This document shows, in pieces, positions 40,494 to 49,612 of a stretch of 64,000 bases of DNA (position 1 is the stretch's first letter; the number at the start of each line of letters is the position of its first letter). Source of the stretch: Streptomyces marianii (lineage in GTDB: Bacteria; Actinomycetota; Actinomycetes; Streptomycetales; Streptomycetaceae); NCBI RefSeq assembly GCF_005795905.1, contig NZ_VAWE01000001.1, positions 5,631,001-5,695,000 of the forward strand, written 5' to 3'. Below the pieces are notes generated by a model, which was not told the origin of the DNA, did not search any database, and worked only from the letters and a program-made list of their open reading frames with translations. The translations under genes and the position numbers were made by a program.

Positions 40494-41959
40494 GGGGTGG
40501 GTCCTCCGGCGACGGTCGACTTCTCGGCGAGGGGTGCCACGTCCTCGGTGCCCGGCGCGGCGGCCGGGGTGTCGCCGGGCCCGACGCCCCGCGCGCCCGG
40601 TGCGGCGTACTTCGCCGTGAACTCCTCGACGAGGTTCTTCACGGCCACGGTCATCAGCGCCTCACGGGTGAACTGGTCCGCGTGGGCCATGGCCTCGGCG
40701 TGCACCTCGTCGCTGGTCTCCACCGCCATGTGGGCGGCCCGGACGAACGACTCGGTCAGGCCCTCCTCGTCGATGCCGACGGCGCCCGTCCACAGCGGGT
40801 GCCCGCTCAGCACGTTCGACGCGTCGTGCTCGACGACGTGTGCCGACACGATCGGCAGACCCGTGGCCATGTACTCGTACACCTTGCCGGAGGTGACGTA
40901 GCGGCCGCCGATCAGGATCAGCACCATCGCGTCCCAGCCGGAGTAGATCGACGCGACCTCGGCCTTGGCGGCGGGGCCGCCGAAGTGGACGCCGTCGGCC
41001 TCGGCCTGCTTGAGGATCTCCGTGTGCCGGTTGGCCTCCCGGCCGGCACCGTTGCCGATGTGGCCGCGCACCTCGAAGCGAGCGTTGGCCAGCAGCGGCT
41101 CCTTCTCCCGCGCCGCCTTCCAGGCGTTCAGCACCGTCTCCAGGTGCTGCGGGGTGAAGTTGACCGTGCCGAGGTAGCCGAAGACCAGCCCGGACTCGGG
41201 GTCCGGGGCATGGGCGCGGCCCGGGGAGCTGTCGGCGTCGTAGCCGTTGCGCACGACGTGGACGCGGTCGGCGAAGTCCGGGTAGCGCCTGCGGTAGTGG
41301 TCGGCGATGGGGTCGTTGACCACCCACAGGGAGAGGGCCTCGTCGAGGATCTTCCGCTCCCAGCGGCCCTCCTCGGAGTCGGGCCCGAAGGCCTCGACGC
41401 CCTCGATGACGTCGATGGACCAGCCGTCGCGGAAGTCCACCGCGTACGGGACCCGCTTCTCCTCCCACAGCTTCCAGGCCGCGGCGAGGTTCACGTACGG
41501 CACACAGCTGGCGAGCAGCAGATCGGCCGGGTGCTCCTCGTGGATGCGCAGGACCGCCTGCTCCAGGTCGGTGCGCCACTCCCCGAAGTTGGGCTCGGGG
41601 AACGGCTTCATCTGGCGGCGGCGCAGCTTGGCGACCCAGCCGTTGGGGTTGAGCGCGCGGGCCTCGTCGTAGAGGCGGATGTCCGTCTCGAGATCCTCGC
41701 GTGCCAGGGGCAGCTCGACGATCTTGACCTTGGGGTCGACCTGGTCCAGCAGGGTGAGGTCGACGCCGGAGTCCCGTTCCCAGGACTCCTGGGCGACGTT
41801 GACGACGGTCACGTCCCAGCCCACGTTGATGAACTGGTTCGCGGTCTCGCGCATGCGGTAGGCCGAGCTCTTGGCGGCCGGCGGGAACCCGATGGCGAGG
41901 TAGATCACATGAGGCCGCTTGCCTTCGGCGGGCAGCCCGGATCCGGGAGACGCTGACAT
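40490..41959 (-). CDS. GT4-family glycosyltransferase
   Basis: 489 residues from ATG 41959. GT-B fold: the N-terminal part has HVIYLAIGFPPAAKSSAYRMRETANQF, the C-terminal part FGYLGTVNFTPQHLETVLNAW and YVTSGKVYEYMATGLPIVS, with the Glu of the KVYEYMA motif near the donor site. The frame extends 47 codons further to ATG 42100, but that would overlap the epimerase gene and lacks a ribosome site; neither start has a clear one. Couples to the next gene by a 4-base overlap. Confidence 0.83.
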   Translation of the reverse strand: MSASPGSGLPAEGKRPHVIYLAIGFPPAAKSSAYRMRETANQFINVGWDVTVVNVAQESWERDSGVDLTLLDQVDPKVKIVELPLAREDLETDIRLYDEARALNPNGWVAKLRRRQMKPFPEPNFGEWRTDLEQAVLRIHEEHPADLLLASCVPYVNLAAAWKLWEEKRVPYAVDFRDGWSIDVIEGVEAFGPDSEEGRWERKILDEALSLWVVNDPIADHYRRRYPDFADRVHVVRNGYDADSSPGRAHAPDPESGLVFGYLGTVNFTPQHLETVLNAWKAAREKEPLLANARFEVRGHIGNGAGREANRHTEILKQAEADGVHFGGPAAKAEVASIYSGWDAMVLILIGGRYVTSGKVYEYMATGLPIVSAHVVEHDASNVLSGHPLWTGAVGIDEEGLTESFVRAAHMAVETSDEVHAEAMAHADQFTREALMTVAVKNLVEEFTAKYAAPGARGVGPGDTPAAAPGTEDVAPLAEKSTVAGGPTP

Positions 41960-42053
41960 AGTCGGTGACGCTAGCACGGTGACATGTACGGATTCGGGCC
42001 ACCTGGTCGCCGCGTCGCCCGTCGCGGGCGCGCGGCGCGGGGCCGCTGCTCCG

Positions 42054-43157
42054 TCACGCGTGCCGGCTGCCCCCCTTCCACTGTTCCATGATCCTGACAA
42101 CGTTCTGGGCGGCCCGGCCGTCGCCGTACGGGGTGCCGGGGTCGTCGGTCGGCACGGCGCGGGTCACCGTCGCGGCCCACTCCCCGGGGGAGAGGGCGTG
42201 CGGGTCGGGAACGAGGACGTTCCAACCGGTCTCGACGGTTTCCACCCACTCGGTCTCGGGGCGGACCGTGGTGCAGATGCGCTCCAGCAGGAACGCCTCC
42301 TTCTGCAGACCGCCGGAGTCCGTGACCACACCGGTGGAGGCGAGCACGGCGGCGACCAGACCCGCGTACGGCAGCGGCCGGCCGACGTGCACACTGCCCT
42401 GGGCCAGGTTGATGCCGTGCGCCTCGGCGCGCGCGACCAGACGCGGGTGGGCGAGCAGCGCCACGGGGACCGGCAGCTTCGCCATCGATTCCAGGATGGC
42501 GGAGAGGCGCTTGGGGTCGTCCGTGTTGTCCGGGCGGTGCAGCGTCGCCAGCAGGAACGGCTGGGACGGGTCGATGCCCTCGGGCAGCGCCGGAGCGGGG
42601 TGCTCACCGGCCCGCACGGCGTCCCGGATCCGCAGGCAGATGTCGACCATGACGTCGCCGGCGAGCCGGGCCCGGTCGGCGAGGCCCTCGCCCGCGAGGT
42701 GGCGCATGGCCTCCTCGGTCGGGGCGAGCAGCAGGTCGGCGCAGTGGTCGGTGAGGACGCGGTTGTGCTCCTCCGGCATCCGCCGGTTGAAGGAGCGCAG
42801 GCCCGCCTCGAGGTGAGCCACCGGGAGGTGCATCTTCACGGCCGAGAGCGCGCCGGCGATCGTGCTGTTGGTGTCGCCGTACACGAGGACCCAGTCCGGC
42901 TTCTCGCGCTCCAGGACCGGGTCCAGGGCGGAGAGCACGGAGCCCGTCTGCACACCGTGGCTGCCGGAGCCCACGCCGAGGTGCACGTCGGGGTCCGGGA
43001 TGCCCAGGCCGTCGAAGAAGACGTCGGAGAGGTCGGCGTCGTAGTGCTGCCCGGTGTGCACGATGAAGTGCTCGTGCTCGGTCTCCGCGAACGCCGCCGC
43101 GATGGGGGCGAGCTTCACCAATTGAGGACGGGCGCCGACGATGCTGATGACTTTCAC
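42054..43157 (-). CDS. UDP-GlcNAc 2-epimerase family, WbpI-like
   Basis: 367 residues, GTG start with an AAGAAGAAGAG purine run upstream. Hallmarks of non-hydrolysing 2-epimerases are VGARPQLVKLAPI (8-20), VYGDTNSTIAGA, HLEAGLRSFNRRMPEEHNRVLTDH and TDSGGLQKEA. The GARPQ start resembles WbpI, which epimerises UDP-GlcNAc(3NAc)A to UDP-ManNAc(3NAc)A, more than WecB, which usually has GTRPE. With the dehydrogenase, 3-oxidase, aminotransferase and acetyltransferase nearby, WbpI is the better reading. Heads the minus-strand glycosyltransferase operon. Confidence 0.85.
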   Translation of the reverse strand: MKVISIVGARPQLVKLAPIAAAFAETEHEHFIVHTGQHYDADLSDVFFDGLGIPDPDVHLGVGSGSHGVQTGSVLSALDPVLEREKPDWVLVYGDTNSTIAGALSAVKMHLPVAHLEAGLRSFNRRMPEEHNRVLTDHCADLLLAPTEEAMRHLAGEGLADRARLAGDVMVDICLRIRDAVRAGEHPAPALPEGIDPSQPFLLATLHRPDNTDDPKRLSAILESMAKLPVPVALLAHPRLVARAEAHGINLAQGSVHVGRPLPYAGLVAAVLASTGVVTDSGGLQKEAFLLERICTTVRPETEWVETVETGWNVLVPDPHALSPGEWAATVTRAVPTDDPGTPYGDGRAAQNVVRIMEQWKGGSRHA

Positions 43158-43368
43158 TGAGCACTCTTCTTCTTGGTCCGGGCGTGGGCAGGCGTGTCAC
43201 GGTCTCACACTGCTCGTAATGGTAGGCAATCAGCGCACTGACCAGGCCCAGGGCCATGGGGCCGCACCGGGCGGAGGTCGTGTGCATGCAAAGGTCAGAA
43301 CGCCCCCGGCGATCATCGGCGCGACCGCATAACGATTTCGTGAACCGTGTGCGTAATTCAGGTGAAAA

Positions 43369-43418
43369 CCGGTCACCCGGGGACCGTCCGCTCGGTCGGG
43401 CGGTCCCCGGGTGACCGG
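43369..43418 (-). terminator. Terminator of the C5-epimerase gene
   Basis: Perfect 18-bp stem (43369-43386 with 43401-43418) starting 13 bases after the stop. The gap 43158-43368 is more AT-rich near 43330-43365 and likely holds the promoter of the WbpI-like operon, but I cannot place it. Confidence 0.85.
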
Positions 43419-43430
43419 GCGGAGCGGTGC

Positions 43431-45173
43431 TCAGCGTCCGTCGGTGGCGACGTCCCCGGCGTACACCCAGTAGTCCTTGAGGGCTCCGGCGGAGATCCGG
43501 CACATCGGCCGGCCGTTCACGACCGACCGCCGGTCGAAGGGCGCTCCGGACGGTTTGTCGAACGTCACGGTGCGGGTGGCGGCGACGCCGTGGTCCCGGC
43601 CGTAGCGGTGGCAGGTCACCATGCGGCCCGCGGGGAAGGACAGCGTCCGGCCGGGCCGGTACTCGGTGGGGAGGAACTCCCCGAGCAGGTAGCACCTGGG
43701 GTGGGACTCACCGGCCCACCAGCCGGCGTAGGGGCCCGAGTCGATCCGGTAGGCCACCCCGCGGTCCTTGATCCGGCGGCGGCGGTTCGCGGTGGCCCGG
43801 CCGGTGCGGGGCAGGCTGACGGTCCTGCGCGCGAGTTCGGTGTCCCCCTTCGACGCGACGAAGTCGCCGTCCGCGTCGGTGTCGTAGCGGTAGAGGGTGT
43901 GCGTGCCGGCGGCGAGGACGACGGGCGAGCCCTCCGGCAGGAAGCCCGAAGGGTGGTCGTCCGTGAGCAGATCGCTCATGTGGGCGAAGCGCGGACTGCC
44001 GGTCTGCCAGTGCAGCTGCCGGTACAGATTGATGTGGTGCTGGTGGTACGAGGGCGTCGGGATCCGGTGCGTCAGGCAGTAGTACGAGGCCCAGCGCCGG
44101 TTGCGCAGGGTGGGGAAGTAGTGGTCGACCGTGGTGCACGCCCCGTCGTACAGGCGGGCCGCCAGTGTGTTCCCCGTCATCCGGGCGTAGTCCCACAGCC
44201 CGAACATGGCGAAGATCATGCCGTTGTACGTGCGGTCCGACGTGCCGGGTGCGTCGACCGGGTACTCCTGGATCCACAGATAACCCGCGGCGTCCCTGTT
44301 CACCACCCACGGGTCGCCGTCGTCCCCGCGCAGCAGCGACGCGAACGCCCTGTCGGCGGCCGTCCGGTACAGCGCGCGCTCCTCCGGCGTGACCCCGTCG
44401 AGCAGGGACAGCTGCACGAAGAGGCTGATCGCCTCGCCCTGCGCCATCCCCGAGTACCAGGGGGCCCGGTAGGAGATGCCGCTGTGGGTGCCGTGCGTGA
44501 AGTCGAACGGGTACGGGAAGTACCACGCTCCCCTCGCCTCGACCCGGGTGTCGATCAGGCGTTTCGCCTGGGCCTTGGCACGCCTGAGGTACAGCGCCCG
44601 GCGTGCCGGGTCCTGGACGGTGCGGTACGCGGCGGCGCAGCCGAGACCGAACTGGATCTGGGTGACGGGCTGGTTGTACCCCGGGGCCGACCTGCGCGGG
44701 CGGTACATGATGACCCCGTCGCGGTCGAGATAGGTGTGCGCGGTGTCCGGCGTGACACCCGACCAGGGCGTCGGCCGGTCGCGCCAGGGCCGCAGCCGCT
44801 CCGGCAGATCCACCGCGGTGTAGCCGCTGCCGTGGAAGGTGAACGGGAGGGCGTCGGGGATCGGGGCGCGTACGGCCGCCGGAGCGGGCGCGCCGTCCGC
44901 ACCGGGGACGCGGACCGAGGGCGTGGGGGGAGCCACCTTTCCTCCCGAGAGCTGGTCGGGCAGGGGTGGGAGCGGCGGGAGCGTCGCCTTGGGGAACGAC
45001 TGGGCCGGGGCCGATGCGCCCTGGGCGGCCTGCGCCGCGTCCGCCCAGGTGCCGGCTCCGGTGAGGGCGGCGCCGAGCGCGGTGCCGCCGGTGAGCCGGA
45101 TGAACCGCCTGCGGTCCAGTGTGGAACCTTCCGTTGCGGAACGGTCCCGTCGGGTGCTGCCGCTCTCGGCCAT
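43431..45173 (-). CDS. Tat-exported D-glucuronyl C5-epimerase-like protein
   Basis: 580 residues. Residues 21-27 (RRRFIRL) plus a hydrophobic stretch and ADAAQAAQG form a twin-arginine signal peptide. The mature part matches the D-glucuronyl C5-epimerase C-terminal domain: APWYSGMAQGEAISLFVQL, LWIQEYPVDAPGTSDRTYNG followed by MIFAMFGLWDYAR, ASYYCLTHRIPTPSYHQHHI with NLYRQL, including the conserved Tyr, Glu and His-rich YHxxH segment. Known members flip uronic acids at C5 within a polymer (heparosan, or alginate-like chains). Here it would act outside the membrane on the uronate-containing wall polymer. A C-terminal about 100-residue region is additional. Single-gene unit. Confidence 0.8.
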   Translation of the reverse strand: MAESGSTRRDRSATEGSTLDRRRFIRLTGGTALGAALTGAGTWADAAQAAQGASAPAQSFPKATLPPLPPLPDQLSGGKVAPPTPSVRVPGADGAPAPAAVRAPIPDALPFTFHGSGYTAVDLPERLRPWRDRPTPWSGVTPDTAHTYLDRDGVIMYRPRRSAPGYNQPVTQIQFGLGCAAAYRTVQDPARRALYLRRAKAQAKRLIDTRVEARGAWYFPYPFDFTHGTHSGISYRAPWYSGMAQGEAISLFVQLSLLDGVTPEERALYRTAADRAFASLLRGDDGDPWVVNRDAAGYLWIQEYPVDAPGTSDRTYNGMIFAMFGLWDYARMTGNTLAARLYDGACTTVDHYFPTLRNRRWASYYCLTHRIPTPSYHQHHINLYRQLHWQTGSPRFAHMSDLLTDDHPSGFLPEGSPVVLAAGTHTLYRYDTDADGDFVASKGDTELARRTVSLPRTGRATANRRRRIKDRGVAYRIDSGPYAGWWAGESHPRCYLLGEFLPTEYRPGRTLSFPAGRMVTCHRYGRDHGVAATRTVTFDKPSGAPFDRRSVVNGRPMCRISAGALKDYWVYAGDVATDGR

Positions 45174-45255
45174 GCCTGAAGCCCCCAGGGGAAGATCGGC
45201 GATGGCTGCGGATCCTATGGGACATAACGGGCGGAAGTCGTGACAGACACGCGAA

Positions 45256-45294
45256 AGCCCGGAGGCCGACTCGATCGGATGGCCGAGCCGGGCT
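45256..45294 (-). terminator. Putative terminator of the acetyltransferase gene
   Basis: AGCCCGG (45256-45262) pairs with CCGGGCT (45288-45294), and an inner GGCC pair (45264-45267, 45281-45284) extends the fold. It lies 90 bases past the acetyltransferase stop on the minus strand. Confidence 0.45.
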
Positions 45295-45383
45295 CCCGGC
45301 GGTCACGCGGTTGCCGAGCGCCGCGTCGCGCTGCCCCGACCCGCGGGGGGCGCAGGGGCGGAGAGGCCCCGGGCGGGTTGCGG

Positions 45384-45980
45384 TCAGCGCTCGGTGAGCA
45401 CGCCGTCCTTCTCCTCGTACAGGGCGCCGGTCTGCGGGCACTCCCACACGTCCGGCTCGCCCTCGCGCTCGGTCAGCCGCACACCGACCCGGCCGACCCA
45501 GCCGATCCGCCGCGCCGGAACTCCGACGACCAGGGCGAAGTCCGGCACGTCCTTCGTCACCACGGCGCCGGCGGCGACCATCGACCAGCGGCCGATGCGG
45601 ACGGGAGCGACACACACCGAACGCGCGCCGATCGAGGCACCGTCGGCGATCTCCACACCGACGGCCTCCCAGTCGCCGCCGCGCTTCTGCTTGCCCTCGG
45701 GGTCGACGGAACGCGGGTTGTGGTCGTTGGTGAGCACCACGGCGGGACCGATGAAGACGCCGTCACCGAGCTCGGCCGGCTCGTACACCAGCGCGTAGTT
45801 CTGCAGCTTGCAGTTGTCGCCCATGCGCACGCCGGTGCCGACGTACGCACCCCGGCCGATCACACAGCCCTCGCCGAGGCGGGCGCCCTCGCGGATCTGC
45901 GCGAGATCCCACACGCTGCTGCCGGCGCCGATCTCGGCGGTCTCGTCGACCTGGGCGCTGGGCTGGACCCTGTAGTTCAC
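45384..45980 (-). CDS. Left-handed beta-helix N-acetyltransferase, WbpD/WlbB-like
   Basis: 198 residues from GTG 45980, with GGAAGG 7 bases upstream. Hexapeptide repeats run from about 8 to 165 (AEIGAGSSVWDLAQIREGARLGEGCVIG...). The loop VVLTNDHNPRS matches the TND.xPR segment of WbpD/WlbB, enzymes that acetylate the 3-amino group of UDP-GlcNAc3NA using acetyl-CoA. The call is therefore fairly specific. It completes the five-enzyme set, although it lies 10 kb from the first four-gene operon, under its own control. The C-terminal about 30 residues form a small extra domain (VWECPQTGALYEE). Confidence 0.85.
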   Translation of the reverse strand: MNYRVQPSAQVDETAEIGAGSSVWDLAQIREGARLGEGCVIGRGAYVGTGVRMGDNCKLQNYALVYEPAELGDGVFIGPAVVLTNDHNPRSVDPEGKQKRGGDWEAVGVEIADGASIGARSVCVAPVRIGRWSMVAAGAVVTKDVPDFALVVGVPARRIGWVGRVGVRLTEREGEPDVWECPQTGALYEEKDGVLTER

Positions 45981-46072
45981 TTCTCTGCCTTCCGGTGGCT
46001 GGCCTCCGGCCGAGCATACGGGCCGCCCGCCCAAGGCGGGCGGCCGAGGCGGGCGGCCCGTCACGGCCGCTC

Positions 46073-46116
46073 ACACCGCTCCGGACGGCGGGTGAAGGCG
46101 CCGTCCGGAGCGGTGT
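46073..46116 (-). terminator. Terminator next to the broken membrane-protein gene
   Basis: Perfect 18-bp stem (46073-46090 with 46099-46116), the last base being in the stop codon of the minus-strand gene. A second set of competing GC hairpins is at 46020-46059. Confidence 0.8.
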
Positions 46117-46880
46117 CAGGCACCGTCGGCGATCACCTGGTTCGCGGGCACCCAGTAGCCGGCGAGTTCGTCCAGCCGCCGCGGCGCTCCCTCGCCGCCG
46201 CCACGCTCTGCGCCCCGAAGACCAGCGCAAGCAGGGACAGCAGGACGGAGCGCAGCGGGCCGACGCCGGGGGACCACCAGGCCCAGGCCGCGGCCGGGGC
46301 GAACAGGGCCAGGGCGAGCAGACGCGGCAGCAGCCAACGCTTCGGACGGGGCGGCGGGCCGGCGCCCGGGGACCGGACCAGCAGGCGTTCCGTGTCGTTC
46401 GCGAGGGTGTCGCGCATCCCGGCGAGGAGACCGCGGCGCTTCAGCAGCCCGGTCCGGGGCACACCCGCGAGCGGGTCGGCGAGCCGGCCGAAGCCGGCCG
46501 GCAGCGTAGGGAGGCCGAGGGCGGAGACCAGGTCCGCCTCGCGGCGCGCCGGGGCCGTCGAGGAACGCAGCAGCCCGGTGAGCGGCCGGGGATCGGACAA
46601 CCCGTACACCCGGGCGAGCACCCCGGCCGTGGCGGAGGCGGACGAATGGCTGCGCCGTTCCCATTCGGCGCCGAGCCGGGTCGCGGCCAGCGGTTCGCGG
46701 GCCGGTCCGTGTTCTCCCGCGGCCGCGGGAGAACACGGCGTCGCGCAGCGGCGCGGGCCGCGCGTCGAGGAGCACCGCCTCGTCGGGCGGCAGGTCGGCG
46801 CCGACGGCGGGGCCGTGCCGGAGCAGCCGGGGCATGGTGAGGAAGGAGCGCAGGAGCACGAGCGCACACCCAAGAACCAC
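46116..46880 (-). pseudogene. Frameshifted hypothetical membrane protein
   Basis: Three protein-like stretches lie in two frames. MVLGCALVLLRSFLTMPRLL and PPDEAVLLDARPAPLRDAVF start at 46880. The central part (EWERRSHSSASATAGVLARV, then a TM-rich RLLALALFAPAAAWAWW...LLSLLALVFGAQ) is in another frame. The end, LDELAGYWVPANQVIADGA, returns to the first frame. The first shift coincides with a perfect 32-bp palindrome. Either the gene is dead or the assembly has small errors in very GC-rich hairpin sequence. No family recognised. Confidence 0.5.
46707..46738. repeat. Perfect 32-bp palindrome
   Basis: CCGTGTTCTCCCGCGG joined directly to its reverse complement CCGCGGGAGAACACGG, with no loop. It sits exactly where the reading frame of the surrounding gene breaks. 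A 12-of-13-base copy of one arm (CGGGAGAACACCG) is at 46998-47010. Confidence 0.8.
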
Positions 46881-47123
46881 AACGGCCCGGGCGGCCAGGG
46901 GCTGCCCGGCCGGTGTGCCGGGGAGGGGGCGGCCCGGCAGGGGGCATGCGGGAGGCGGCGTTCCGGGGGAGCGCCGCGGCGGTGTGCCGGGACGGCACGG
47001 GAGAACACCGCGAAGCCGGCCGGTGCACGGCCCATGGCACAGCCCGTCACAGAGCCCGCCGTGCGGCGCGTGGCGGCGTGCGTGGCCGGTTTACCGTGGT
47101 TCCGTGGCCTTCCGGGGGCTGGT

Positions 47124-47152
47124 TTGACCCCCTGCGACCCTGCCCGTAACCT
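47124..47152 (+). promoter_or_regulatory. Housekeeping-sigma promoter of rplU-rpmA
   Basis: TTGACC (47124-47129), a 17-base spacer and TAACCT (47147-47152): a good match to the vegetative consensus. It gives a leader of about 150 bases before rplU. Bases 46881-47123 between the broken gene and this promoter contain nothing else that I can support. Confidence 0.75.
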
Positions 47153-47307
47153 TGACCGTCGGCGTGTTTCCGTACGCCAGCTTCTGAGCACCTCCCTCCG
47201 GGTCCGCGATCCGGAGAGGCCGTCCATCCCTTGCGGACTGTCCGGGCCCCGGCCCGTGCGGGCGGCTGGCATCAGGGGTTTCCGTGACGAGCGAGAGAGA
47301 GATCCGC

Positions 47308-47628
47308 GTGTACGCCATCGTGCGCAGCGGTGGTCGCCAGCACAAGGTTGCTGTCGGCGACATCGTTGAGGTTGACAAGATTTCCACTGCCAAGGTCGGC
47401 GACACGGTCGAGCTCTCGACCCTGCTCGTTGTCGACGGCGACGCCGTGACCAGCGACCCGTGGGTGCTGGCCGGGATCAAGGTTCAGGCCGAGGTCGTGG
47501 ACCACCACAAGGGCGCCAAGATCGACATCCTGCGCTACAAGAACAAGACCGGCTACCGCCGTCGTCAGGGCCACCGCCAGCAGTACACGGCGATCAAGGT
47601 CACGGCGATCCCCATGGCTGCGAAGTAA
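47308..47628 (+). CDS. rplU: 50S ribosomal protein L21
   Basis: 106 residues from GTG 47308 ([14 protein letters not shown]), the normal N-terminus; an in-frame GTG at 47284 would add 8 unusual residues. GAGAGAGA provides the ribosome site. Binds 23S rRNA domain VI region together with L20. The C-terminal signature [16 protein letters not shown] is intact. Co-transcribed with rpmA after 14 bases. Confidence 0.97.
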   Translation: MYAIVRSGGRQHKVAVGDIVEVDKISTAKVGDTVELSTLLVVDGDAVTSDPWVLAGIKVQAEVVDHHKGAKIDILRYKNKTGYRRRQGHRQQYTAIKVTAIPMAAK

Positions 47629-47642
47629 GGGACTGAGGAGAG

Positions 47643-47897
47643 ATGGCACACAAGAAGGGCGCATCGTCCACCCGGAACGGTCGCGACTCCAACGCTCAGC
47701 GGCTCGGCGTGAAGCGCTTCGGCGGTCAGGTCGTCAACGCCGGTGAGATCCTGGTCCGTCAGCGCGGCACGCACTTCCACCCGGGCGCGGGCGTCGGCCG
47801 CGGCGGCGACGACACGCTGTTCGCGCTGCAGGCCGGTGCCGTCGAGTTCGGCACCTTCCGCGGCCGCAAGGTCGTGAACGTCGTTCCGGTCGCCTGA
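47643..47897 (+). CDS. rpmA: 50S ribosomal protein L27
   Basis: 84 residues beginning [20 protein letters not shown], complete. L27 reaches the peptidyl transferase centre with its N-terminus. GAGGAGAG precedes the ATG. No N-terminal cleavage extension of the Firmicute kind is present. Confidence 0.97.
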   Translation: MAHKKGASSTRNGRDSNAQRLGVKRFGGQVVNAGEILVRQRGTHFHPGAGVGRGGDDTLFALQAGAVEFGTFRGRKVVNVVPVA

Positions 47898-48031
47898 CCG
47901 GAGTTCTTGCGAGGGCGGACCACTTCCCCGGGCGGGAAGCGGGTCCGCCTTTCGCTTGTTGACGGACAGACATACCCGCACGGATCGCCGTGCTCCGCAC
48001 TTCGCCACTTTCGTACTGGAGGCACAGGACC

Positions 48032-49468
48032 ATGACCACCTTCGTGGACCGCGTCGAGCTGCACATCGCCGCGGGTAACGGAGGCCACGGCTGCGCCTCC
48101 GTACACCGTGAGAAGTTCAAGCCCCTCGGCGGGCCGGACGGCGGCAACGGCGGGCGCGGCGGTGACGTCATCCTGACCGTCGACCAGTCCGTCACGACCC
48201 TGCTCGAGTACCACCACTCGCCGCACCGCAAGGCGACCAACGGCAAGCCCGGCGAAGGCGGCAACCGCTCCGGCAAGGACGGCCAGGACCTCGTCCTGAG
48301 CGTGCCCGACGGCACCGTCGTCCTGGACAAGCGGGGCAACGTGCTGGCCGACCTGATCGGGCACGGCACGACCTACGTGGCCGCCGAGGGCGGTCGCGGC
48401 GGTCTCGGCAACGCGGCGCTGGCCTCGGCCCGCCGCAAGGCGCCCGGCTTCGCTCTGCTCGGCGAGCCCGGCCGGTCCGGCGACATCGTCCTGGAGCTCA
48501 AGACGGTCGCGGACGTGGCGCTCGTCGGCTACCCGAGCGCCGGAAAGTCCTCGCTGATCTCGGTGCTGTCCGCAGCCAAGCCGAAGATCGCGGACTACCC
48601 CTTCACCACGCTCGTGCCGAACCTCGGCGTCGTCACCGCCGGCTCGACCGTCTACACCATCGCGGACGTGCCGGGCCTGATCCCCGGCGCCAGCCAGGGC
48701 CGCGGTCTGGGCCTGGAGTTCCTGCGCCATGTCGAGCGCTGCTCGGTGCTGGTGCACGTGCTGGACACGGCGACACTGGAGTCCGACCGCGACCCGGTCT
48801 CCGACCTCGACGTCATCGAGGAGGAGCTGCGGCACTACGGCGGTCTGGACGACCGTCCGCGGATCGTCGTGCTGAACAAGGTCGACATCCCCGACGGCAA
48901 GGATCTCGCGGAGATGATCCGGCCCGACCTCGAGGAGCGCGGCTACCGGGTTCTCGAGGTGTCCGCGGTCGCCCGCACCGGGCTGAAGGAGCTGTCCTTC
49001 GCCCTGGCCGACATCGTCGCGAAGGCGCGCGCGGCCAAGCCGAAGGAGGAGGCGACTCGCATCGTCATCCGCCCGAAGGCGGTCGACGACACCGGCTTCA
49101 CCGTCACACAGGAGGAGGACGGCCTCTTCCGCGTGCGCGGCGACAAGCCCGAACGCTGGGTCCGCCAGACCGACTTCAACAACGACGAGGCCGTGGGTTA
49201 CCTCGCGGACCGGCTGAGCCGCCTCGGCGTCGAGGAAGAGCTGATGAAGGCCGGCGCCCGTGCCGGTGACGGCGTGGCGATCGGCCCCGAGGACGACGCC
49301 GTCGTCTTCGACTGGGAGCCCACGATGATGGCGGGCGCGGAAATGCTCGGCCGCCGAGGCGAGGACCACCGCTTCGAGGCTCCGCGCCCCGCGGCGCAGC
49401 GCCGCAAGGACCGCCAGGCGGAGCGCGACGAGGCCACACGCGAGTACGACGACTTCGAGCCGTTCTGA
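48032..49468 (+). CDS. obgE: GTPase Obg/CgtA
   Basis: Ribosome-assembly and stress GTPase; in Streptomyces linked to the onset of differentiation. 478 residues: a glycine-rich Obg fold (1 to about 158), a G domain with P-loop GYPSAGKS (about 166-173), DVPG in switch II and NKVD, then the OCT domain (about 350-430) and a charged tail. ATG 48032 is used, with GGAGG upstream. Standard rplU-rpmA-obg order. Followed by a strong terminator. Confidence 0.96.
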   Translation: MTTFVDRVELHIAAGNGGHGCASVHREKFKPLGGPDGGNGGRGGDVILTVDQSVTTLLEYHHSPHRKATNGKPGEGGNRSGKDGQDLVLSVPDGTVVLDKRGNVLADLIGHGTTYVAAEGGRGGLGNAALASARRKAPGFALLGEPGRSGDIVLELKTVADVALVGYPSAGKSSLISVLSAAKPKIADYPFTTLVPNLGVVTAGSTVYTIADVPGLIPGASQGRGLGLEFLRHVERCSVLVHVLDTATLESDRDPVSDLDVIEEELRHYGGLDDRPRIVVLNKVDIPDGKDLAEMIRPDLEERGYRVLEVSAVARTGLKELSFALADIVAKARAAKPKEEATRIVIRPKAVDDTGFTVTQEEDGLFRVRGDKPERWVRQTDFNNDEAVGYLADRLSRLGVEEELMKAGARAGDGVAIGPEDDAVVFDWEPTMMAGAEMLGRRGEDHRFEAPRPAAQRRKDRQAERDEATREYDDFEPF

Positions 49469-49576
49469 TCCGAGCCGTTCTCATTCGGGATCGTTCCGAG
49501 CCGATCCGATCCGGGCGCCGTTCCGTTCCGGAGGCGTTCCGATCGGGGCCGTTCTGATCCGACGGCGCGTGGCGCC
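49469..49576 (+). repeat. Degenerate GTTC/GATCC repeats after obgE
   Basis: The end of obgE (GAGCCGTTCT) is repeated 14 bases later, and variants of CCGTTCC and GATCCG recur to about 49562. No gene is present between obgE and 49931; the gap also holds the terminator at 49577-49612. Confidence 0.45.
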
Positions 49577-49612
49577 GGCCGGGGCCGGGGGCAGCAGCCC
49601 CCGGCCCCGGCC
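49577..49612 (+). terminator. Terminator of rplU-rpmA-obgE
   Basis: 16-bp perfect stem (49577-49592 with 49597-49612), loop AGCA, followed by CGTTTTCG: one of the few hairpins in this window with a T-run. Confidence 0.9.
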
